Shown piece after piece: positions 54,124 to 64,000 of a stretch of DNA of 64,000 nucleotides. Location of the stretch: positions 3,534,001 through 3,598,000 of the forward strand of contig NZ_CP027706.1 of NCBI RefSeq assembly GCF_003850565.1. The letters run 5' to 3'. Under the pieces are notes generated by a model. That model was not told the origin of the DNA and did not search any database. It worked only from the letters and a program-made list of their open reading frames with translations. Within the stretch, counting starts at the first letter, position 1. Each line of letters starts with the position of its first letter. Origin of the DNA: Pseudomonas sessilinigenes. GTDB lineage: Bacteria; Pseudomonadota; Gammaproteobacteria; Pseudomonadales; Pseudomonadaceae. A program made the position numbers and the translations under genes.

Positions 54124-55236
54124 ATGGAACGTATCGACCATCCATTGCCCTGGAGCCACCTGGGCAGCGAGCGCAGCATCTCGGTGTTCCGTTTCGGCAG
54201 TGGCGAGCGCAAGGCCTATATCCAGGCCAGCCTGCACGCAGACGAACTGCCTGGCATGCGGACCGCCTGGGAGCTGAAGAAGCGCCTGGCCGAGCTGGAA
54301 GCCCAGGGGGCCCTCAAGGGCGTCATCGAGCTGGTGCCGGTGGCCAATCCCCTGGGGCTTGGGCAGTTGCTGCAAGGCAATCACCAGGGGCGTTTCGAGG
54401 CTGGTAGCGGCAAGAATTTCAACCGTGATTTCGTCGAGCTCAGCGAGCCTGTGACTCAGCGCCTGCAAGGGCGCCTGGGTGACGATGCCCATGCCAACGT
54501 GCAACTGATCCGCCAGGCCATGGCTGATGTGCTGGCCGAATTGCCGCCGGCTGCCAGCCAGTTGCAGGGTATGCAGCGGGTGTTGCTGGCGCATGCCTGC
54601 ACCGCCGACGTGGTACTGGATCTGCATTGCGATGCCGAGGCGGCGCTGCATATGTATGCCTTGCCGCAGCATTGGCCGCAATGGCGTTCCTTGGCGGCTC
54701 ACCTGGATGTACGGGTCGGCCTGTTGGCCGAGGATTCCGGTGGCAGTTCGTTCGACGAAGCCTGTTCGCTGCCCTGGCTGCGCCTGTCGCGGCAGTTCCC
54801 CGAAGCACAGATTCCCCTGGCGTGCCTGGCGACTACGCTTGAGCTGGGTGGCCAGGCCGATACTGGGCGTCCCCAGGCCGAGGCGCATGCCGAGGGTATC
54901 CTGGCGTTCCTCGCCGAGCAGGGGCTGATTGCCGGGCAGTGGCCGGCGCCAGCGCGTGAACCCTGCGAGGGCATGCCCTTCGAAGGCACTGAATTACTGT
55001 ATGCGCCGCATCCTGGCGTGGTGAGTTTCCTGCGTCCGGCTGGTAGCTGGGTGGAAGTGGGCGAGCCGATTTTCGAAGTGATTGATCCTCTATCCGATCG
55101 GGTCAGCACGGTATGTGCTGGCACCAGCGGCGTGCTATTCGCCGTTGAGCGGCTGCGTTATGCCCAACCCGGTTTCTGGCTGGCCAAGGTGGCGGGGCGC
55201 GAAGCGCTGCGTCACGGGCGCTTGCTCAACGACTGA
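54124..55236 (+). CDS. aotO: succinylglutamate desuccinylase/aspartoacylase family protein
   Basis: 370-aa zinc carboxypeptidase-like protein. Metal site: IQASLHADELPGMRTAWELK (H-x2-E) and DLHCDAEAALHMYA with the later His. NFNRDFVELSEPV carries the substrate-binding residues. It ends with a domain that includes GVVSFLRPAGSWVEVGEPIF. P. aeruginosa has the homologous gene at the same place in the aot operon; it is not needed for transport there, as I recall. Substrate uncertain. Confidence 0.9.
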   Translation: MERIDHPLPWSHLGSERSISVFRFGSGERKAYIQASLHADELPGMRTAWELKKRLAELEAQGALKGVIELVPVANPLGLGQLLQGNHQGRFEAGSGKNFNRDFVELSEPVTQRLQGRLGDDAHANVQLIRQAMADVLAELPPAASQLQGMQRVLLAHACTADVVLDLHCDAEAALHMYALPQHWPQWRSLAAHLDVRVGLLAEDSGGSSFDEACSLPWLRLSRQFPEAQIPLACLATTLELGGQADTGRPQAEAHAEGILAFLAEQGLIAGQWPAPAREPCEGMPFEGTELLYAPHPGVVSFLRPAGSWVEVGEPIFEVIDPLSDRVSTVCAGTSGVLFAVERLRYAQPGFWLAKVAGREALRHGRLLND

Positions 55237-55259
55237 CTGTTTTTGTGAGAACCGACCGC

Positions 55260-56024
55260 ATGTACAAACTTGAAGTCCAAGACCTGCATAAGCGCTATGG
55301 CAGTCATGAAGTGCTCAAGGGTGTGTCCCTGAAGGCCGCGGCTGGCGATGTGATCAGCATCATCGGCTCCAGTGGCTCGGGCAAGAGTACCTTTTTGCGC
55401 TGCATCAACCTGCTGGAGCAACCCCACGCCGGGAAGATCCTGCTGAACAATGAAGAGCTGAAGCTGGTGGCCAACAAGGACGGCGCCCTCAAGGCCGCCG
55501 ACCCCAAGCAGTTGCAGCGCATGCGCTCGCGCCTGTCGATGGTGTTCCAGCACTTCAACCTGTGGTCGCACATGACCGCCATCGAGAACATCATGGAAGC
55601 CCCGGTACATGTATTGGGCGTATCCAAGGCCGAGGCTCGCGAGAAGGCCGAGCATTACCTGGCCAAGGTCGGTGTGGCGCATCGCAAGGATGCCTACCCG
55701 GGGCACATGTCCGGTGGCGAGCAGCAGCGCGTGGCGATTGCCCGGGCCCTGGCCATGGAACCTGAGGTCATGTTGTTCGACGAGCCAACCTCGGCCCTGG
55801 ACCCGGAGCTGGTGGGTGACGTGCTGAAGGTCATGCAGTCCCTGGCCCAGGAAGGCCGGACCATGGTGGTGGTGACCCACGAGATGGGTTTTGCCCGCGA
55901 GGTCTCCAATCAACTGGTGTTCCTGCACAAGGGGCTGGTGGAAGAGAGCGGCAATCCGCGGGAAGTGCTGGTGAATCCACAATCAGAACGTTTGCAACAA
56001 TTCCTCTCCGGCAGTCTCAAGTAA
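55260..56024 (+). CDS. aotP: arginine/ornithine ABC transporter ATP-binding protein
   Basis: 254-aa HisP-like ATPase. Walker A ISIIGSSGSGKSTFLRC, signature MSGGEQQRVAIARALAMEPE, Walker B VMLFDEPTSALDPEL, and the switch His in VVVTHEMGFAREV. It energises AotQM. ATG at 55260 is preferred over the GTG at 55245, which would add five residues. Confidence 0.96.
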   Translation: MYKLEVQDLHKRYGSHEVLKGVSLKAAAGDVISIIGSSGSGKSTFLRCINLLEQPHAGKILLNNEELKLVANKDGALKAADPKQLQRMRSRLSMVFQHFNLWSHMTAIENIMEAPVHVLGVSKAEAREKAEHYLAKVGVAHRKDAYPGHMSGGEQQRVAIARALAMEPEVMLFDEPTSALDPELVGDVLKVMQSLAQEGRTMVVVTHEMGFAREVSNQLVFLHKGLVEESGNPREVLVNPQSERLQQFLSGSLK

Positions 56025-56036
56025 TAGCTGCCGTAA

Positions 56037-56091
56037 TGCACCAAATTAGGTCATGCTGAGCGCCCTGCGCCAGATGGTCTAACTTGGTGCA
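56037..56091. promoter_or_regulatory. inverted repeat with NtrC-like halves between aotP and argR
   Basis: TGCACCAAATTAG at 56037-56049 and CTAACTTGGTGCA at 56079-56091 are inverted with one mismatch. Each outer half, TGCACCA / TGGTGCA, equals one half of the NtrC consensus TGCACCA-N4-TGGTGCA. It could be an NtrC site pair or simply a stem separating argR from the transporter genes. No sigma-54 promoter was found. Confidence 0.4.
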
Positions 56092-56136
56092 GCCGCCCTT
56101 GGTTTCCTACCCTGTTTTCGTTTCGGATTGCCCGCC

Positions 56137-57117
56137 ATGACTGCCCATCGAATTGGTTTCCTGATTTGGCCCAGCACTAAAGCCTTGACGCTGGCGCTGG
56201 CCGAGGAGGCTTTGCGCGTCGCCCAGCGGGTTCATCCGGACGTGATCTATGAGCTGGCCTTTCTCCAGGCCGAGGCTCCTGCGCAAGGTACCTGGCAACT
56301 GCCGGGCGAGCCTTGGGCGGGCAAGCTTGAAGGGTGCCAGAAACTGTTCCTGCTGGCGGACGAGCCGCCGGCGCCCATGAGCCCGGCACTGGGTACCGCG
56401 CTCAAGCAATTGGTGCGCTCCGGTTGTGTGGTGGGCGGATTGTCCGCAGGCGTTTATCCGCTGGCCCAATTGGGCCTGCTCGATGGTTATCGGGCAGCGG
56501 TGCACTGGCGCTGGCAGGATGATTTTGCCGAGCGTTTTCCCAAGGTTATCGCCACCAGCCACTTGTTCGATTGGGATCGTGATCGGTTGACCGCCTGTGG
56601 CGGCATGTCGGTGTTGGACTTGCTGCTGGCGGTGCTGGCGCGTGACCACGGCGCGGAGCTGGCTGGGGCAGTATCCGAGGAACTGGTGGTTGAACGTATT
56701 CGCGAAGGTGGCGAGCGCCAGCGCATTCCGCTGCAGAACCGCCTGGGCTCCAGCCATCCGAAGCTGACTCAGGCGGTATTGCTGATGGAGGCCAATATCG
56801 AGGAGCCGCTGACCACTGACGAGATCGCCCAACACGTCTGCGTATCTCGTCGCCAGCTGGAGCGGATCTTCAAACAGTACCTGAACCGTGTGCCGAGCCA
56901 GTACTACCTGGAGCTGCGGCTGAACAAGGCACGGCAGATGCTGATGCAGACCAGCAAGTCGATCATCCAGATCGGCCTGTCCTGCGGTTTCTCCTCCGGA
57001 CCGCACTTCTCCAGCGCCTACCGCAATTTCTTTGGCGCCACCCCGCGTGAAGACCGTAACCAGCGGCGTAGCAGCAGCCCCTTCGAACTCTCCTCCGTAC
57101 CCGCCGAGCGCGGCTGA
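56137..57117 (+). CDS. argR: ArgR, AraC-family arginine regulator
   Basis: 326-aa regulator with an N-terminal DJ-1/GATase-like domain (HRIGFLIWPSTKALTLALAE, VVGGLSAGVYPLAQLGLLDG) and C-terminal AraC HTH (PLTTDEIAQHVCVSRRQLER and IIQIGLSCGFSSGPHFSSAY). Size and place match P. aeruginosa ArgR (329), which activates aot and aru operons in response to arginine. ATG at 56137 gives the native N-terminus MTAHRIGFLIWPSTKALTL; a TTG at 56128 is unlikely. Confidence 0.95.
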   Translation: MTAHRIGFLIWPSTKALTLALAEEALRVAQRVHPDVIYELAFLQAEAPAQGTWQLPGEPWAGKLEGCQKLFLLADEPPAPMSPALGTALKQLVRSGCVVGGLSAGVYPLAQLGLLDGYRAAVHWRWQDDFAERFPKVIATSHLFDWDRDRLTACGGMSVLDLLLAVLARDHGAELAGAVSEELVVERIREGGERQRIPLQNRLGSSHPKLTQAVLLMEANIEEPLTTDEIAQHVCVSRRQLERIFKQYLNRVPSQYYLELRLNKARQMLMQTSKSIIQIGLSCGFSSGPHFSSAYRNFFGATPREDRNQRRSSSPFELSSVPAERG

Positions 57118-58721
<1,604 letters not shown>

Positions 58722-58781
58722 TCCAGGCGGTGGTATTTCTCGGCGCCGGTGTTTTTTCCTGGCGTCGAGCACTAATTCCTG

Positions 58782-58806
58782 TGCCGGGCTATCCCGGCAT
58801 TTTTTT
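58782..58806 (+). terminator. intrinsic terminator/attenuator between aruC and aruF
   Basis: TGCCGGG at 58782-58788 pairs with CCCGGCA at 58793-58799 around CTAT and runs into seven T residues (58800-58806). It begins 60 bases after the aruC stop and ends 48 bases before the aruF start, so readthrough is required for one long transcript. Confidence 0.85.
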
Positions 58807-58854
58807 CCCTGAGTCGGACGGTTTCCGACCTGTTTTAGAGTAAGGAGTGACACC

Positions 58855-59874
58855 ATGCTGGTGATGCGCCCCGCGCAAATGGCCGATCTGGGCGAGGTAC
58901 AGCGTCTGGCTGCAGACAGCCCGATTGGTGTCACCTCCTTGCCGGACGATGTGGAGCGCCTGCGCGACAAGATCGCCGCGAGCGAGGCTTCGTTCGCCGC
59001 GGAAGTGAGCTTCAACGGTGAAGAGAGCTACTTCTTCGTCCTCGAGGACAGCGAAAGCGGCAAGCTGGTGGGATGCTCGGCCATCGTCGCCTCGGCGGGC
59101 TACTCCGAGCCGTTCTACAGCTTTCGCAACGAAACCTTCGTCCATGCGTCCCGCGAGCTGAAGATCCACAACAAGATCCATGTCCTGTCCCAGTGCCATG
59201 ACCTGACCGGCAACAGCCTGCTGACCAGCTTCTATGTGGTCCGCGACCTGGTGGGCACGCCCTGGGCCGAGCTCAACTCCCGTGGCCGCCTGCTGTTCGT
59301 GGCCAACCACCCGGAACGCTTCGCCGATTCGGTGGTGACCGAGATCGTTGGCTACAGCGACGAAAATGGCGACTCGCCGTTCTGGGATGCCATCGGACGC
59401 AACTTCTTCGATCTCAACTATGCCGAGGCCGAGCGCCTGTGCGGCCTCAAGAGCCGGACTTTCCTGGCCGAGCTGATGCCGCATTATCCGATCTACGTGC
59501 CGCTGCTGCCGGACGCCGCCCAGGAAGCCATGGGCCAGGTGCATCCGCGGGCGCAGATCACCTTCGACATCCTGATGCGCGAAGGTTTCGAGACCGATCA
59601 CTACATCGATATTTTCGACGGCGGCCCGACCCTGCATGCGCGGGTTTCCGGGATCCGTTCGATTGCCCAGAGCCGCGTGGTGCCGGTCAGGATCGGCGAA
59701 GCGCTCAAGGGCGGCGGTCGCCAGTACCTGGTTTCCAACGGCCAGTTGCAGGACTACCGCGCGGTGCTGCTGGAGCTGGACTACGCGCCGGGCAAGCCAG
59801 TGACCCTGGATCTGCAAGCAGCCGAGGCCCTGGGCGTCGGTGAAGGCGCCAGCGTGCGCCTGGTGGCGGTTTAA
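58855..59874 (+). CDS. aruF: arginine/ornithine succinyltransferase, alpha subunit
   Basis: 339-aa protein of the AstA family: MLVMRPAQMADLGEVQRLAA, SYFFVLEDSESGKLVGCSAI, NPERFADS-type region VANHPERFADSVVTEIVGYS, SPFWDAIGRNFFDLNYAEAE and AELMPHYPIYVPLLP. It is paired with AruG as a heteromer that succinylates arginine with succinyl-CoA, the first step of the AST pathway. AAGGAG precedes ATG. 85 bases to aruG. Confidence 0.95.
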   Translation: MLVMRPAQMADLGEVQRLAADSPIGVTSLPDDVERLRDKIAASEASFAAEVSFNGEESYFFVLEDSESGKLVGCSAIVASAGYSEPFYSFRNETFVHASRELKIHNKIHVLSQCHDLTGNSLLTSFYVVRDLVGTPWAELNSRGRLLFVANHPERFADSVVTEIVGYSDENGDSPFWDAIGRNFFDLNYAEAERLCGLKSRTFLAELMPHYPIYVPLLPDAAQEAMGQVHPRAQITFDILMREGFETDHYIDIFDGGPTLHARVSGIRSIAQSRVVPVRIGEALKGGGRQYLVSNGQLQDYRAVLLELDYAPGKPVTLDLQAAEALGVGEGASVRLVAV

Positions 59875-59959
59875 CGGCGGCTTCCACGACCTGGAAAGCC
59901 TGTCTGCAAAGCAGCGAGTTTCGCGGGCGCCGGCAAAGGCGTCCGTCTGAGGAGATAGC

Positions 59960-62451
<2,492 letters not shown>

Positions 62452-62624
62452 TGAGAAGCCGTGGAGTGCCCCTGGCGCTCCACGGCAGCGGCTGCAAACA
62501 GCGGTGGGGCGTCGATGAAGCCGCTGCCGCAGGCTGCGAACGTCTCCTGAAACGGGCGTCGTTGGCCTCAAAGACCTGTACTGATATCGATGCCTATAAC
62601 AAGCAGATTCGTGGAGCCTCGCTG
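62452..62624. repeat. REP pair inside the aru operon
   Basis: CACGGCAGCGGCTGCA at 62481-62496 and GCCGCTGCCGCAGGCTGCG at 62520-62538 form an inverted pair between aruD and aruB. The same core occurs in the other REP regions of the window. Confidence 0.8.
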
Positions 62625-63971
62625 ATGAAATCCTATGAAGTCAATTTTGACGGTCTAGTGGGGCCGACCCATAACTACGGCGGTTTGTCCTACGGCAACG
62701 TCGCCTCCCAGAGCAATAGCCAGCAGGGCTCCAATCCTAAAGAAGCGGCGTTGCAGGGCCTGGCGAAGATGAAGGCGCTGATGGACATGGGCTTCCAGCA
62801 GGGCGTGCTCGCCCCGCAGGAGCGTCCGGATGTGGCTGCGCTGCGTAGCCTGGGCTTTGCCGGAACGGATGCGCAGGTCATTCAGCAGGCGGCCAAGCAG
62901 GCCATGCCGTTGCTGGTCGCCAGTTGCTCGGCTTCGAGCATGTGGGTGGCCAACGCCGCCACCGTGAGCCCGAGTGCCGACACCGCCGATGGCCGTGTGC
63001 ATTTCACCGCCGCCAACCTCAACTGCAAGTACCACCGCAGCATCGAGCACCCGACCACCAGCCGGGTACTGGGGGCGATGTTCGCCGACCAGAAGCACTT
63101 CGCCCACCACGCGGCCTTGCCGGCAGTGGCGCAGTTCGGTGATGAGGGCGCGGCCAACCACACGCGCTTCTGCCGTGACTACGGCCAGGCTGGCGTCGAG
63201 TTCTTCGTCTTTGGTCGCAGTGCTTTCGATACGCGCTACCCGGCTCCGCAGAAGTATCCGGCGCGCCAGACCCTGGAGGCGTCCCAGGCCGTGGCCAGGT
63301 TGCATGGGCTGGGCGAGGAGGGCGTGGTCTATGCCCAGCAGAACCCGGCAGTGATCGACCAGGGCGTGTTCCATAACGATGTGATCGCCGTGGGTAACGG
63401 CGAGGTGCTGTTCTACCACGAGGATGCCTTCCTCCACACCGACACGATGCTTGCCGAGCTGCAGGCCAAGCTGGGCAAGCGCGGCGCCAACTTCCAGGCG
63501 ATCTGCGTGCCTCGCTCCCAGGTGTCGGTAGAGGACGCGGTACGCTCCTATCTGTTCAACAGCCAGCTGTTGTCTCGTGCCGATGGCAGCATGTTGCTGA
63601 TCGTGCCTGAAGAGTGCCGCAGCAACGAGCGGGTCTGGCAATACCTGCAAAACCTCACCAGCTCAGGCGGCGTGATCCGCGAGGTGAAGGTCTTCGATCT
63701 CAAGCAGAGCATGCAGAACGGCGGTGGCCCGGCGTGCCTGCGCCTGCGCGTGGCGCTCAACGAAACCGAGTTGGCGGCGGTCAACCCTGGCGTGATCATG
63801 ACCGCGCCGCTGTACGAGACCCTGACCCAATGGGTTGGCAAGCATTACCGCGATCGTCTGGCCGAAAGCGACTTGGCGGACCCGCAACTGCTGGTCGAGT
63901 GCCGGACGGCATTGGATGAGTTGACGCAAATCCTTAAACTGGGCGCGGTTTATCCTTTCCAGATCAATTGA
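62625..63971 (+). CDS. aruB: N-succinylarginine dihydrolase
   Basis: 448-aa AstB protein: [80 protein letters not shown] with the catalytic His, and [20 protein letters not shown] with the nucleophile Cys. It splits succinylarginine to succinylornithine, ammonia and CO2, the second AST step. Length equals E. coli AstB (447). ATG at 62625 follows GTGGAGCCTCGCTG. An aruE gene would follow beyond the window. Confidence 0.97.
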   Translation: MKSYEVNFDGLVGPTHNYGGLSYGNVASQSNSQQGSNPKEAALQGLAKMKALMDMGFQQGVLAPQERPDVAALRSLGFAGTDAQVIQQAAKQAMPLLVASCSASSMWVANAATVSPSADTADGRVHFTAANLNCKYHRSIEHPTTSRVLGAMFADQKHFAHHAALPAVAQFGDEGAANHTRFCRDYGQAGVEFFVFGRSAFDTRYPAPQKYPARQTLEASQAVARLHGLGEEGVVYAQQNPAVIDQGVFHNDVIAVGNGEVLFYHEDAFLHTDTMLAELQAKLGKRGANFQAICVPRSQVSVEDAVRSYLFNSQLLSRADGSMLLIVPEECRSNERVWQYLQNLTSSGGVIREVKVFDLKQSMQNGGGPACLRLRVALNETELAAVNPGVIMTAPLYETLTQWVGKHYRDRLAESDLADPQLLVECRTALDELTQILKLGAVYPFQIN

Positions 63972-63975
63972 CAGC

Positions 63976-64000
63976 CCGCACCCGGACGATCCGGGTGCGG
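63976..64000 (+). terminator. hairpin after aruB, cut by window end
   Basis: CCGCACCCGGA at 63976-63986 pairs with TCCGGGTGCGG at 63990-64000 across three bases, immediately after the aruB stop. The T-tract, if any, lies beyond the window. Confidence 0.55.

Overview
The window is chromosomal DNA of a Pseudomonas, most likely from the P. fluorescens lineage. The reasons are high GC throughout, an aotJQMOP-argR-aruCFGDB arginine block in the order known from P. aeruginosa, Pseudomonas-typical small families (DUF2025, DUF2790), and GTAGCCGCTGCCG-type REP elements between genes. No phage, IS element, tRNA, rRNA or CRISPR array was seen. The lineage is inferred from gene content and not from a search.

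Layout. 1-900: 3'-truncated alaC aminotransferase. 1.2-2.4 kb: LysE-type exporter and an effector-binding-domain protein. 2.66-10.85 kb: high-affinity K+ uptake locus kdp, in the unusual order F-(extra microprotein)-A-C-B-hairpin-D-E. 11.2-14.4 kb: GNAT enzyme and an ECF42-type sigma factor module (SnoaL-like, DGPF/YCII, SRPBCC, sigma factor). 14.4-16.5 kb: LysR, PACE efflux pump, TetR. 16.6-20.1 kb: pqiA-pqiA-pqiB-pqiC envelope lipid-transport operon. 20.3-25.7 kb: LysR divergent from a PxpA / biotin carrier / biotin carboxylase / PxpB / PxpC cluster that resembles a split urea-amidolyase-type carboxylase. 25.8-28.7 kb: PiT phosphate and CorA/ZntB metal transporters, set between REP elements. 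29-39.9 kb: a transmembrane chemoreceptor, PepSY protein, fatty acid hydroxylase, AraC, GDPD, DUF2025, an ABM/glutaminase-like pair with a divergent LysR, DUF1003, and a BdlA-like soluble receptor next to a MASE2-GGDEF cyclase. 40-45.4 kb: TetR/MBL pair, a small XRE gene behind a near-perfect LexA box, AraC/TSUP pair and a DUF3298 protein. 45.4-49 kb: an unrecognised 326-aa protein, nrdB without an adjacent nrdA, and DUF2790. 49.3-51.2 kb: acs. 51.9-64 kb: arginine/ornithine uptake (aot), its regulator argR, and the arginine succinyltransferase pathway (aruCFGDB). The aruE gene would lie beyond the window.

How the genes work together. The arginine block couples uptake, sensing and catabolism. 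TGTCGC-N8-AA motifs upstream of both aotJ and aruC fit ArgR control. An intrinsic terminator between aruC and aruF suggests differential expression. kdpDE sense K+ limitation and would drive kdpFACB. Several regulator/transporter or regulator/enzyme pairs are divergent, with visible palindromic operators between them.

The points most worth a second look are the permuted kdp operon with an extra microprotein, the LexA-box XRE gene, the glutaminase-like protein lacking the catalytic histidine, the split biotin carboxylase of unknown substrate, the orphan nrdB, and a convergent gene pair in which a strong terminator lies inside one coding region.
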